NCBI RefSeq assembly: GCF_018860625.1
Contig: NZ_JAHKQB010000023.1
Span: forward strand, 220,733 to 284,732
Direction of reading: 5' to 3'
DNA from: Paracoccus sp. C2R09
GTDB lineage: Bacteria; Pseudomonadota; Alphaproteobacteria; Rhodobacterales; Rhodobacteraceae
DNA: 64,000 bases
The notes beneath the pieces were generated by a model. It saw nothing but the letters and a program-made list of their open reading frames with translations, made no database searches and was not told where the DNA came from. The first letter of the stretch is position 1. Each line of letters opens with the position of its first letter. The translations under genes and the position numbers were made by a program. Of this stretch, positions 54,756-63,969 are shown piece after piece.

Positions 54756-55394
54756 ATGATCGATCTCTATACCTGGACCACCCCCAATGGACGCAAGGTT
54801 TCCATCCTTCTGGAGGAACTGGGCGTCCCCTTCACCGTCAAGCCGGTCGATATCGGCAAGGACGAACAATTCGCCCCCGATTTCCTGAAGATCGCGCCGA
54901 ACAACCGCATCCCTGCCATCGTGGATCACGAAACGGGCGTGCATATGTCCGAGAGCGGGGCGATCATGCTGTATCTGGCCGACAAATACGGCCGTTTTCG
55001 CGCCGAGGGGCAGGAATACTGGCGCATGGTCGAATGGCTGATGTGGCAGATGGGCGGGCTGGGTCCGATCTGCGGCCAGGTCCATCACTTCGTGAAATAC
55101 AACCCCGGCAAATCCGCCTATGCCGAGGACCGTTTCGGCACCGAGGCGCGCAGGCTCTATCGCGTGCTGAACGATCGTCTGACGGGCCGGGACTATGTCG
55201 CGGGCGACGGGGCCGGGATCTATACCGTGGCCGACATGGCGATCTGGCCCTGGATATCGCGCCATGAATGGCAGCAGATCGATCTGGCCGATTACCCGGC
55301 CCTGCGCGACTGGTATCGCGGGATCGCGGAACGTCCCGCCGTCCAGCGCGGCTATCACCTGCCGCATTTCACCGCCGATATTCCGACCGGCTGA
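54756..55394 (+). CDS. glutathione S-transferase, Nu class (YfcG-like)
   Basis: This 212-aa GST starts MIDLYTWTTPNGRKVSI. T9 and N11 replace the usual catalytic Ser/Tyr, as in YfcG/YghU disulfide-bond oxidoreductases that hold two glutathiones. The N-terminal thioredoxin fold is about 1-85 (APNNRIPAIVD gives the cis-proline loop) and the helical domain is about 90-205. ATG 54756 is chosen by homology to the YfcG N terminus; in-frame ATG 54741 is possible. A reductase or antioxidant role is inferred. Confidence 0.85.
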   Translation: MIDLYTWTTPNGRKVSILLEELGVPFTVKPVDIGKDEQFAPDFLKIAPNNRIPAIVDHETGVHMSESGAIMLYLADKYGRFRAEGQEYWRMVEWLMWQMGGLGPICGQVHHFVKYNPGKSAYAEDRFGTEARRLYRVLNDRLTGRDYVAGDGAGIYTVADMAIWPWISRHEWQQIDLADYPALRDWYRGIAERPAVQRGYHLPHFTADIPTG

Positions 55395-55415
55395 CGCGAC
55401 AGGATTCGCGTGAAT

Positions 55416-55438
55416 CGGGGCGGCGCCGTGCCGCCCCG
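55416..55438. terminator. bidirectional terminator, GST / DUF1206
   Basis: CGGGGCGGC (55416-55424) pairs with GCCGCCCCG (55430-55438), followed by TTGTT, between convergent genes. Confidence 0.7.
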
Positions 55439-55441
55439 TTG

Positions 55442-56272
55442 TTACCGCATAAGCTTGGCTGCCAGCGTCTGGATGCCGGGATCGGATACCTTGGGCACGA
55501 CACGATAGGCGGCGTTGACGAAGCAGAAGATCGCAAAGCCGACCAGCCCGAGGCAGATCCCGAAGACGAGCGCCTGCCCATAGGCCTGGTTCGACAACCA
55601 CGAGAACGCCTCGCCCGTGCCGCCTGCCTGCTGCGGATCGGCCTGCCATGCCGCGAAGCCGAACAGCATCCCGATGATGCCGATGACGATGCCATGCGCG
55701 ATCAGCCCGGCCTTGAGGATCGGGTTCCACCGCGTCGTGAAATGGTTTGCCCGCAGATGCTTGCGATATTCGTTGGTCAGCCCCTGGCGCATGTAATGCC
55801 CGCCCGCGCCCAGGATCAGCAGCGCCACCAATCCAATGATCCATCGCCCGCCGGGCCATCCCATGACGGTGCCGACATGGCCGGAAATTCCGGAACCCTG
55901 ACCCGAACCGCCACTTCCGATGATCAGCGATACCGCCAGAATGCCGATGCCCAGATGGATGGCACCCGTCACGACCATTCCGATCCGCGCGACGATGCCC
56001 TTCGCCTCGCTGCCATAGGCTTCGAGGTCGAACCACGCATCCAGAACGCGCCACAGCGCGTAGGCGAACATGCCTGCCGCGATGATGGCCAGCAGGATGC
56101 CGCCGCCCAGGCTGTTCTCGACCCATCCGAATGCGGACGAGGTGTCCTGGGCCTGCCCCCCGCGCCAGATGGAATAGAGCGACATTCCGGCCACGACGGC
56201 ATAGACGAGCCCCTTGCCGGTATAGCCCGCCCGCATCAGGGGCACGGCCCATTTCAACTCTTCCTTGCCCAT
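55442..56272 (-). CDS. DUF1206 membrane protein
   Basis: This 276-aa protein consists of three similar two-helix repeats (about 1-90, 95-180, 185-276), each beginning with a Gly/Tyr-rich loop before a hydrophobic segment (for example RAGYTGKGLVYAVVAGMSLY and KAGLIAHGIVIGIIGM). This is the DUF1206 architecture. ATG 56272 follows ACGGAG. The function is unknown. Confidence 0.85.
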   Translation of the reverse strand: MGKEELKWAVPLMRAGYTGKGLVYAVVAGMSLYSIWRGGQAQDTSSAFGWVENSLGGGILLAIIAAGMFAYALWRVLDAWFDLEAYGSEAKGIVARIGMVVTGAIHLGIGILAVSLIIGSGGSGQGSGISGHVGTVMGWPGGRWIIGLVALLILGAGGHYMRQGLTNEYRKHLRANHFTTRWNPILKAGLIAHGIVIGIIGMLFGFAAWQADPQQAGGTGEAFSWLSNQAYGQALVFGICLGLVGFAIFCFVNAAYRVVPKVSDPGIQTLAAKLMR

Positions 56273-57872
56273 ATCGCTCCGTTCCTGCTGAGTTCCGGTG
56301 CAGAGGGTATCGGCCTTCGTGGCACGGGCCTGTCCCGCCCGCTTCGAAGGCCGCCCGCGCACCTGATGACGCCGACGAACGTGCAACCGGCAAGGTGCGT
56401 TCCTTCGGGTATCCGGGCGGATGTTGCCTTCGCTTCGAAGGGCGGAGAGTCATCGCCGCTGTTGTGCAGGGAGCGTTCGGCCCTTCACAGCTGTTGGCAC
56501 CCGGGCGATCCCGCGCGGATTCGGCCCATGGACCCGGGCGACAATCTTCATCCAATGCGCGACCTGTGCGGTAGACCCTGTTGCGAAGATGGGCACCGAT
56601 CCCGCGATACCGCGGTAGGTGTGCCGCGCGTCGCGCCGATCGGCGACCGACCAGGGGGATCCAGTCGAGAGCGACGTTCGGGATTGGCCGGCGGCGTGCC
56701 CCACTTGGCAGGTGTCGCATGCCGACGCAGATCCTGCGCCGCATTCTGTTGAGGCGGGCTCTGGCGACACTGCTACGAAGCGCAAGCTCCGCTTCGGTCG
56801 AAGCGGTGGGCTTGGACCCGTCATGCATCTTTGAAACGCCAGGTCGCGACATTGAACGATTACATGTCTGTTCAGGCGGCCCGTCACGACGCTAGGGCAT
56901 ACGGGTTGAATGCCGCGCAGGGTCGCGGGCAACTGCCATATCGGTGAACGCCTATTGCTGCAACCAAGTCGTCTTCGGCCCTCTGGCGGCCGCGCTGACT
57001 AGGTATCTGGTTCAGGCCAAGCGCATCCGATTCCGCCCCCAGGACAAGGCGATCGTGATCATGGCGGCTAAGGGTCCTCGGCCCTCTGATGACGGATCTC
57101 GCTTGGCCCAATTGTGTGATGCAGATGTCGAACATTCTGAGGTAAGGCGCATCCGACCCGGCTTTCATCTGCCTTGTGAACGAAAGGGGCGCAGGGATCT
57201 GATTGCTTTCGGCCTCCTATGCTCCCCCCCCCCCCGCGGAACAACATCCGTCCTCGCGATCTCCATTCGTGCCGACGGATCGAGCATCCGGGGTTGGCGG
57301 ATCTGACAGCGCCCTGCGGGACGCGGTCGTTTGCTCCGACATGGGCGAACAGATGGACCGCCTTTGTCGGGCTTGAACAGAAACCGTGGTGGAGTTTGGG
57401 GCGTAACGTCTTCGGATATGGTCATTGCGGGCAGTACGGTCGTCACCGTTCCTGACAGTCATGTCGCGAATATCGCGATCAGAGGTGGACGGGTCATGAA
57501 CCGAAGGCAATCAGGCATATCGATGTCACGGGTCCTTCCATGCGAGCCCGACCTGCATGGCCATCTGGATCAGCCGACCCTGGGCGGGACGATGGTGGCG
57601 GACGGATTGGCAGCCGAAGCCCGCTCGGGGGCAGGGGGGGCGCGACCCGGTCAAGCCACTTCGAGGAACGCGGGCGAGCCGGATGAAGCTTCACGCCAAA
57701 ACCTAACTGCAGTATATCGTGCTAACCCCCGCGGTCTGGATACGGATCTTGGAAGCCCCGCGGGACCGAACGTCCGCCCCCCGTTTTGAAGCGATCCGCG
57801 GAGGTTCGCGCCGCCATCCAGCACTTCGTGGCGCCGACCGGCGTTAAAACCCGCGCGGCACCATGAGTTCGA
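56273..57872. other. 1.6-kb gene-poor, decayed stretch
   Basis: No ORF here has convincing codon use, a ribosome binding site and a recognisable domain together. The stretch contains one recognisable pseudogene remnant (57418-57639), a run of 12 C (57224-57235) and many frame-breaking stops. It looks like relic DNA between the DUF1206 gene and the YHYH/MarR cassette. I searched for transposase motifs and found none I could support. Confidence 0.55.
57418..57639 (+). pseudogene. dihydropyrimidinase/hydantoinase N-terminal remnant
   Basis: The frame reads MVIAGSTVVTVPDSHVANIA, then IRGGRV, a gap, and later VLPCEPDLHGHLDQP and MVADGLAAEARSGAGG. These match, in order, the N-terminal beta strands, the HxH metal site (here HGH) and the DDF-TRSAA-type segment of cyclic amidohydrolases. 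The middle (between GGRV and ISMSRVLP) is shorter than in intact proteins, and the frame does not continue into a full enzyme. It is a decayed fragment. Confidence 0.6.
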
Positions 57873-59069
57873 TCAGTGTCCCGGCCGGGGCATCGCGGCC
57901 TCCAGTGCATCGGGGGTGACGCTCAGGGTTTCGGCGACAGCGTTCATATCGGCGGTGGGGCCGCCTGCAGCGTCCAGCGTCTCGCGCAGCAAGTCGGCAT
58001 CGACACCCAAGGTCCGGGCGATCGGGTCGAAATCGGGCTGGCCGCCATGTCCGCCATGCCCACCATTACCGCTTGCCGATCCGATGCCGCCCGCCGCGGT
58101 CGTCGAGAAATTGTCCCGCGCCACGCTACCGACAAGGCAGGTCGGCAGGTTCGGGAAGCTGTCACGGGCGTGATAGTGATAGACCGGCTCGCCATCCTCG
58201 GTCGTGGGGCCCATGTGGCCGCCGCATTCGTCCAGCCCATCGGGGGTCGTGCCGTCATGTTCCAGCGTGCCGAACATCGCGAAGCCGTCGAAGGCGAAAC
58301 CGAACTGCGCGGTCGGATCCTGTTCGACATTCGCGCATGCGGCATGGACCTCCTCGGCATCGTAGATCGCGTCGAGATCGGTCGCCGTCGCATGCCAGTG
58401 ATACCAGCCGCCCGGGTCGATATGCCCGCCGCACGTGTCGAGCGCGGGCATGTGGCCCGTATCCAGCACCGAGGGCGCATCCGCGAAGATCGGCACGCCG
58501 TCCAGCGCGATGCCCACCTTCGCGACCGTCCCGAGATCGCTCGGCGTTTCGGCCATGACCGGATCGACGGGGATCAGCACGGTCATCTCGACCTCGGGGT
58601 CGGCGGTCGCCTGGATGCATTCGTTCGCTTCGGTCGGGCCTTCGGTCCTGATGTCGAAGCTGTAGACCTCGCCCGATTCATCGAAGAAGGTATAGCCCTG
58701 ATCGGCCAGCATTCTCAGGAAATCGCCGTCGATCCGATACAGCCCGGCCTCGTCGCCATCCCAGTGCCAGATGCCGCCTTCATCCTCGATCGTTGCCGGG
58801 CAGAAGGGGCCGATCCGAAGGTCGTCGGGCTGATGCTTCACCACATAGCGGGCACATTGGGCGGCCTCGCCGGATTCGAGCGTGCAGTCCACGATCTCGG
58901 CCGGTGCGGCCAGCGCGGTGTCCTGAACCGAATCCGCATCGGCATGGACCGCATGGGCGCTGCCATGGGCGAAGGCGCCCCCGGCAAATGCCAGACAGCC
59001 CAAGGCCGAGAGGAGAAGGGTCCGCAATGCCGTGCCGGGATTCGGGGTCATGCGTGGGACAGAAGACAT
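57873..59069 (-). CDS. secreted YHYH-domain protein (copy 2)
   Basis: This 398-aa protein has a long signal peptide (about 1-37; LLLSALGCLAFAGGAFA) and two YHYH-type motifs (DPGGWYHWHATATD and EPVYHYHARDSF). Paired cysteines occur in DTCGGHID and DECGGHMG. A Gly/His linker (GGHGGHGG) leads to a C-terminal tail with two related helical repeats (LGVDADLLRETLDAAG and LSVTPDALEAAMP). ATG 59069 is preferred because GGAAAG lies 6 bp upstream; upstream in-frame ATG 59087 has no such signal. It is divergent from marR, with a palindrome that abuts the marR start. Confidence 0.82.
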   Translation of the reverse strand: MSSVPRMTPNPGTALRTLLLSALGCLAFAGGAFAHGSAHAVHADADSVQDTALAAPAEIVDCTLESGEAAQCARYVVKHQPDDLRIGPFCPATIEDEGGIWHWDGDEAGLYRIDGDFLRMLADQGYTFFDESGEVYSFDIRTEGPTEANECIQATADPEVEMTVLIPVDPVMAETPSDLGTVAKVGIALDGVPIFADAPSVLDTGHMPALDTCGGHIDPGGWYHWHATATDLDAIYDAEEVHAACANVEQDPTAQFGFAFDGFAMFGTLEHDGTTPDGLDECGGHMGPTTEDGEPVYHYHARDSFPNLPTCLVGSVARDNFSTTAAGGIGSASGNGGHGGHGGQPDFDPIARTLGVDADLLRETLDAAGGPTADMNAVAETLSVTPDALEAAMPRPGH

Positions 59070-59186
59070 GTGAAGCTTTCCATTCATGGCTGGTCGCTTT
59101 TCGGGATCGGCGCCTGTGCCCCCGGGTTGCCCGGATGGGAAGAAGGGCATAGAAGCGCCCGAACAATTGGTAAGGTGCCTAACTAA
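59070..59186. promoter_or_regulatory. YHYH / marR divergent promoter region
   Basis: The 117-bp divergent region contains the dyad TTGGTAAGG (59167-59175), TG, CCTAACTAA (59178-59186). Seven of nine arm positions match in inverted orientation. It overlaps the marR RBS and abuts its ATG, suiting MarR autorepression and control of the YHYH gene. Confidence 0.55.
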
Positions 59187-59642
59187 ATGGCCGTGAAAGA
59201 GCAACCCCCGGGTTTTCACCTTCTGGCGCATTCGGCCCATCTGATCGAGGACCGGCAGCGCAGGATGCTCAGGCCCTTGGGTCTGCACGCCGGGCAGGCG
59301 CGGGTCCTGCATGTTCTCAGCGACAAGGGCGAGGCGTCGCAGCGGATGCTGGCGGACCAGTTCGACGTCTCGGCCGCCAGCATGAGCGAGATGACCAAGC
59401 GCCTGATCGCCAACGGGTTCATCCAGTCGCGCCCCAGCCCCGAGGATCGACGGTCCAGCCTACTGTCGCTGACGCCCAAGGGCCGCAAGCTGGCGCAGAA
59501 GGTGTTCCAGGTCTGGCGCGAACTGGATGAACTGATCGCGGACGCGATCGGAGCGGAGCGGGCGGGCCGGCTGTTTGCCGACAGCATGGCCCTGCGCGAC
59601 GCCTTGGGCGGACGCGCGCCGGGGCGCGACGAGGCGAACTGA
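59187..59642 (+). CDS. MarR-family regulator
   Basis: This 151-aa winged-helix regulator has a MarR core: DKGEASQRMLADQFDVSAAS (DNA-recognition region, about 46-65) and the wing with RPSPEDRRSSLLSLTPKG (about 80-97). It is divergent from YHYH copy 2. A truncated relative of its N terminus lies next to YHYH copy 1. No conserved redox cysteine of the OhrR type is seen, so an organic ligand is more likely. Confidence 0.85.
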   Translation: MAVKEQPPGFHLLAHSAHLIEDRQRRMLRPLGLHAGQARVLHVLSDKGEASQRMLADQFDVSAASMSEMTKRLIANGFIQSRPSPEDRRSSLLSLTPKGRKLAQKVFQVWRELDELIADAIGAERAGRLFADSMALRDALGGRAPGRDEAN

Positions 59643-60477
59643 AGCAGGGCGCTATCATGGCGTCCCGATGATGCTTGCGCCTGCCCGATCAGGGGCGTGC
59701 CGGATTGCATCCGCCGCCCTGTGCGTCCTGAGCGCTACCGGGTCAACGTAGATGAGGCGCCCTATAATGTTTCAAGCGGGTGTGGTTTCCGTCCGAATCC
59801 GGTTCGTATTGCCAGCCGCTCTCCCGGCTCCAGTTCCACCATTCTGCGGCCAACGGGTGATTTTCGCCGGGCAGCGGGTCATGCCCGACCCCGGGTTTAA
59901 ACGAAGAACATCGGTCTGTTCGGCCGGATCGGCGCGACTGTCACCTGCAGCCTAATGTCATGCTTGGCGATGCTGTTCGGATTGCCCCGCTTGGCAAAGG
60001 TGTCGCTCAGATCGTTCGCGATCCCGGGTCATCGAATCCGCGCATCCGGCACAGGATCTCCTTGTCGCAGACTTGGCCTGCCGACGTGTTCGTCGCGGGC
60101 AGATGCTACTGTGTTGCGCGACCAGCCAATCACGATGGTCATGTCTCCGGTATCGGGGGACCAAAACCGTGCCGACGTTCTGTGCGAAGCTTTCGGTAAA
60201 AATGCCGGCGGAAGACAGGGCGATGGCGGGGTGGCCTGATATCGTCGACGATACGCTTGGCCAGCCGGACCAAGGAGCATGGTCCATGTGGAAACGACCG
60301 GCATCGCCTATCGGCCCGTCACCCGTTCGAGGCCCCACGACTAACCGACTGAGAGATGACGGCGATCTGCTCGGGCTGCCTGCGGGCTTGGATCAGTCAC
60401 AGGGGCGTGTGGCTGTCCACGCGCGCCTGTCCCTTCGTCGGGCTGTGCTTGCTCCCGGGGCGATTGCCGGGCGCGGG
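59643..60477. other. 835-bp stretch without a supported gene
   Basis: Only short frames occur. One, ATG 60279-60344 (21 aa, MVHVETTG...), has a good AAGGAG upstream but is too short to interpret. The composition resembles the other decayed stretch at 56273-57872. I see nothing else in it. Confidence 0.5.
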
Positions 60478-61176
60478 TCAGCCGGTCTGCAGTGCCATCG
60501 CCACTGCCGCGCGGCAATGCAGTTCGGTCGTCGAGTAGAGCGGCAGGCAGGCATCGTCCGGCCCCAGCAGCAGGGGAATCTCGGTGCAGGCAAGTGCCAC
60601 GCCCTCGGCGCCCCGCGCGGCGAGGGCGGCGATGATCCTGCCATATTCGTCGCGGGTGGCGTCCAGGAAACGGTCGTTCACCAGCTCGCGGTGGATGGTG
60701 TCGTCGATGATGGCGCGGTCGGGCTCGGTCGGGATCAGCGTCTCGATGCCGTGATCCGCGAAGATCGAGGGATAGAAATCATCCTCCATCGTCTTTCGCA
60801 CGCCAAGCAGGGCGACGCGGCGGCAGCCCTGCGCGGCGATGGCGCGGGCGGTCACTTCGGCGATATGCAGGAAACGCAGCGCGACCGTCGGCGCGATGCG
60901 TGGCACGAAGCGATGCGCGTTGTTGCAGGCCAGCACGATGAACTCCGCGCCTGCGGCCTCGAGTGCGCCTGCGGCATCCGCGATGATGGCGCAGGCGGCA
61001 TCCTCGTCGCCGCGACCGTGCATCGCGTCCAGGTAATCCTGCCGGTTCACGCTCTCGATCACGATGCGCGCGGATGTGGCCCCGCCGCATTCGGCCTGGA
61101 TCAGCTGGTTCAGACGCCGATAATATTCCGCGGTGGCGACCCAGCTGAGCCCCCCGATCATGCCGATCTTCTTCAT
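60478..61176 (-). CDS. aspartate/glutamate racemase-family protein
   Basis: This 232-aa protein has the family active-site cysteines C84 (VLACNNAH) and C197 (ACTEIPLLL) and the N-terminal GMIGGLSWVATAEYYR motif of cofactor-independent Asp/Glu racemases. It starts inside the stop of the SulP gene (ATGA), so both are in one operon. The substrate could be Asp or another amino acid. Confidence 0.87.
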   Translation of the reverse strand: MKKIGMIGGLSWVATAEYYRRLNQLIQAECGGATSARIVIESVNRQDYLDAMHGRGDEDAACAIIADAAGALEAAGAEFIVLACNNAHRFVPRIAPTVALRFLHIAEVTARAIAAQGCRRVALLGVRKTMEDDFYPSIFADHGIETLIPTEPDRAIIDDTIHRELVNDRFLDATRDEYGRIIAALAARGAEGVALACTEIPLLLGPDDACLPLYSTTELHCRAAVAMALQTG

Positions 61177-62918
61177 GCCGCTCCCTCATCCTTTTGCGGG
61201 TTCCGTGGGGCCAGGGCGCATATCGCCTCGTGCTGGCTCAGATAGACGTGACCCGTCAGCTCGTCCAGAAAGCGGCAGCAGCGCAGGCGGTCCATGACCG
61301 GCCCCTTCACCTCGCTCAGATGCAGGCGGATCCCTGCATCCGACAGGCGGCTGTTGATCGCCTCGAGGGATTCCAGCGCCGAAAGGTCGATCTCGTTCAC
61401 GGCGGGGAACATCAGGACGACATCCGTCAGGGCCGGGCGTTCGGCCACCAGCCCCGCCAGCCGATCCTCGAGGAAGCGGGCATTGGGGAAATAGAGGCTC
61501 TCGTCCACGCGCAGGGAAAGGATGTGGGGATGTGTCTCGACCTGATGGCGCAGGACATTGCGGAAATGCTGCGTGCCGGGAACGCGACCGACCACTGCCA
61601 TATGCGGCCGCGACGTCTTGTAGAGATGCACGAGGATCGAGGTCGCGACCCCCGCGCTGACGCCGGTCTCGACGCCCGCCAGCAGGGTCAGCAGCATGGT
61701 TACGGTGACGGCGGCGAAATCGGCGCGGCTGAAGTTCCACGCGCGGCGCAGGATCGACAGATCCACGAGGCTTGTCACGGCCACGATGATCGTCGCGGCC
61801 AGCGTCGCCTTGGGCAGCAGCTGCACCAGGGGCGTCAGGAACAGCGCAGCCAATGCCAGCCCTGCTGCGGTGAAGGCGCCCGCTGCGGGCGTTCGGGCCC
61901 CTGCATCGTCGTTCACCACAGACCGAGAAAAGCCGCCCGTGACAGGGAAGCCCCCGGTGAAGGCCGCCGCGATGTTCGCACCGCCCAGGCCGATCAGTTC
62001 CTGATCCGGGTCGATGCGCTGACGCCTGCGCGCGGCCAGTGTCTGCGCGACCGAGATGCTCTCGACGAAGCCGATGACCGAGATCAGCATGGCCGGCACG
62101 ACCAGCGCCGACAGCAGATCGGGCGAGAACGAGGGCATCGTCAGCGGCGGCAGGCCACGCGGCACGTCCCCCACCAGCGCGACGCCCCGGTGGCCAAGGT
62201 CGAAGGCCCAGACGGCAACGGTGGTCGCGGCGATCGCCAGGACCGGGCCGGTCCGGGCGCCCAGCTCGGCCATCCGGCGAGGCAGGCCGATGCGCTGCAG
62301 GAAGGGTCGCAGACCGCCACGCGCCCAGAACAGGAACGCGGTCGTCGCTCCGCCCAGGATCAGGGTCGGAAGATGGATGCCGGGCAGGTTCCGTGCAAGC
62401 TGCGGCAGGATCTGGGGCAATGTCTCCCCGTCCCCCGCGAGGCCCAGCAGATGGCGCAGCTGGCTGGCCGCGATCAGGATGCCGCTGGCCGACACGAAGC
62501 CCGAGATCACGGGATGGGACAGGAAGTTCGCAAGGAAACCCAGCCGCATCGTCCCCAGGGCCAGCAGCATCAGCCCCGACATCAGTGCCAGCGACAGCGC
62601 CGCCGTTGCATAGCCCGCGATCCCCTGCGCCGCGGTGTTTCCGACCGCCGCCGCCGTCATCAGCGATACGACCGCGACCGGCCCCACCGCCAGCGCACCG
62701 CTGGTCCCGAAGATCGCATAGACGAGGATCGGCGCGATCGAGGCATAGATCCCGGCCTCGGGCGGCAATCCCGCCAGCAGCGCATAGGCCAGCGATTGCG
62801 GGATCAGCATGATCGTGACGATGGCCGCGGCCATCAGGTCGCCGCCCAGATCGGCACGGTCGTAGCGCCGCCCCCATTCCAGGATCGGCAGGTGGCGGGA
62901 CAGGGCAGGGGGCTTCAT
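61173..62918 (-). CDS. SulP-family anion transporter with STAS domain
   Basis: This 581-aa transporter has about 10-12 hydrophobic segments (ILVYAIFGTSGALAVGPVAV is characteristic) and a C-terminal STAS domain (about 450-570), with EIDLSALESLE around the regulatory site. SulP proteins import sulfate, bicarbonate or other anions. It follows the Blh-like sulfur enzyme gene and precedes the racemase gene, suggesting sulfate or sulfite handling. Confidence 0.88.
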   Translation of the reverse strand: MKPPALSRHLPILEWGRRYDRADLGGDLMAAAIVTIMLIPQSLAYALLAGLPPEAGIYASIAPILVYAIFGTSGALAVGPVAVVSLMTAAAVGNTAAQGIAGYATAALSLALMSGLMLLALGTMRLGFLANFLSHPVISGFVSASGILIAASQLRHLLGLAGDGETLPQILPQLARNLPGIHLPTLILGGATTAFLFWARGGLRPFLQRIGLPRRMAELGARTGPVLAIAATTVAVWAFDLGHRGVALVGDVPRGLPPLTMPSFSPDLLSALVVPAMLISVIGFVESISVAQTLAARRRQRIDPDQELIGLGGANIAAAFTGGFPVTGGFSRSVVNDDAGARTPAAGAFTAAGLALAALFLTPLVQLLPKATLAATIIVAVTSLVDLSILRRAWNFSRADFAAVTVTMLLTLLAGVETGVSAGVATSILVHLYKTSRPHMAVVGRVPGTQHFRNVLRHQVETHPHILSLRVDESLYFPNARFLEDRLAGLVAERPALTDVVLMFPAVNEIDLSALESLEAINSRLSDAGIRLHLSEVKGPVMDRLRCCRFLDELTGHVYLSQHEAICALAPRNPQKDEGAA

Positions 62919-62963
62919 CGCGATGGGGTCCGGTTTCCTTGGAACGGGGATGGCGCGGGCCCG

Positions 62964-63881
62964 TCAGTCGAAACGGTTGACCGGCAGCTTGAGATAGCTG
63001 TGGCCGTCATCCTCGGCCGGGGGCAGCCTGCCGCCGCGCAGGTTGATCTGCAAGGCCGCAAGGATGCAGTCGGGCAGGCGCAGCGTTGCATCGCGCTTGC
63101 GGCGGCGTTCGACGTAATCCTCGCGCCGGGTGCCGTCGCGCACATGGATGTTGTTCGCCCGGTGTTCGGCCACGGTCGCCTCCCATTGCGGTTCGTCCCG
63201 GTCCTTGGTGCCGTAATCGTGACCGACATTCAGCCGCGTCTCGGGGGGCAGGGCCAGGATGGCCTGGATCGAATCCCACAGCTCTTCGGTGTTGCCGCCC
63301 GGGAAATCGGACCGCGAAGTGCCGGCATCGGGCTGCATCAGCGTGTCATGGACGAAGGCCGCATCCCCGCAGACATAGGTGATCGACCCGAGCGTGTGGC
63401 CCGGCGACAGCATCACCGTCACGGGCAGATTGCCGATCTTGAATGTCTCGCCATCGGCGAACAGATGGTCGAAATCGCGTTCGGGGTCGAAGGCATCGGG
63501 CAGGTTGTAGAGATCGGCCCAGATCCGCGCGATGTCGGGCAGACGTGCCCCGATGGCATTCGGTGCCCCGGTCCGCTGACGCAGATGCGCCGAGGCCATG
63601 ACGTGATCGGCATGGGGATGGGTGTCCAGAACCCATTGGACCGTCAGGTCGTTCCTGCGGACCAGATCCAGCACCTGGTCCATGCTGTCGGTCGAGAAGC
63701 GGTAATTCTTGGGGTCGAAATTCCAGACCACGTCGATCAGCGCAGCCTGCCGCGTCTCGGGATCGGCGCAGACATACTGGATCGAACCGGTATCGGGTTC
63801 GTAGATGCCCCAGACATCGGGGCTGCCCGACCCGGATGAAGGGGAATGACGGATGACGGGGGATCGAAGCGGTTCGCTCAT
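62964..63881 (-). CDS. Blh/ETHE1-like MBL-fold persulfide dioxygenase
   Basis: This 305-aa metallo-beta-lactamase-fold protein keeps the iron-binding motif THPHADH (H88, H90, D92, H93), H162 in SPGHTLG, D179, and the sulfur-dioxygenase-type segment DAGTSRSDFPGG. Length and the C-terminal tail (YVERRRKRDATLRLP) match Blh proteins of sulfide-detox operons, which oxidise glutathione persulfide. ATG 63881 follows AAGGAA. It is preceded by a BigR/SqrR-type palindrome. Confidence 0.82.
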   Translation of the reverse strand: MSEPLRSPVIRHSPSSGSGSPDVWGIYEPDTGSIQYVCADPETRQAALIDVVWNFDPKNYRFSTDSMDQVLDLVRRNDLTVQWVLDTHPHADHVMASAHLRQRTGAPNAIGARLPDIARIWADLYNLPDAFDPERDFDHLFADGETFKIGNLPVTVMLSPGHTLGSITYVCGDAAFVHDTLMQPDAGTSRSDFPGGNTEELWDSIQAILALPPETRLNVGHDYGTKDRDEPQWEATVAEHRANNIHVRDGTRREDYVERRRKRDATLRLPDCILAALQINLRGGRLPPAEDDGHSYLKLPVNRFD

Positions 63882-63953
63882 GCTTGGTCGTTCCTTCGTG
63901 CCGGTGTCATTGACAGGGTGTCGCCCCTTGAAGCTAGGGGCAAGCGCAAACAC

Positions 63954-63969
63954 ATTCAAGTATGTGAAT
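63954..63969. promoter_or_regulatory. BigR/SqrR-type operator
   Basis: ATTC-N8-GAAT (63954-63969) lies within the longer dyad CATTCA/TGAATG (63953-63958 / 63965-63970). It is 72 bp upstream of the Blh-like start. SqrR and BigR are persulfide-sensing ArsR-type repressors that bind this kind of site. Their gene is not in the window and may lie to the right. Confidence 0.6.

Noticed and set aside
56273..57872. Possible insertion-sequence remnant
   Set aside because: I found no transposase catalytic motif, terminal inverted repeats or target duplication in this stretch.
59800..59841. tRNA/tmRNA-like 3' sequence (GGTTCG... GGCTCCAGTTCCACC)
   Set aside because: The arms do not pair into a T-arm or acceptor stem and no other tRNA parts are nearby.
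60279..60344. 21-aa ORF with a good AAGGAG ribosome binding site
   Set aside because: It is too short and unlike any family I recognise; the surrounding DNA looks decayed.
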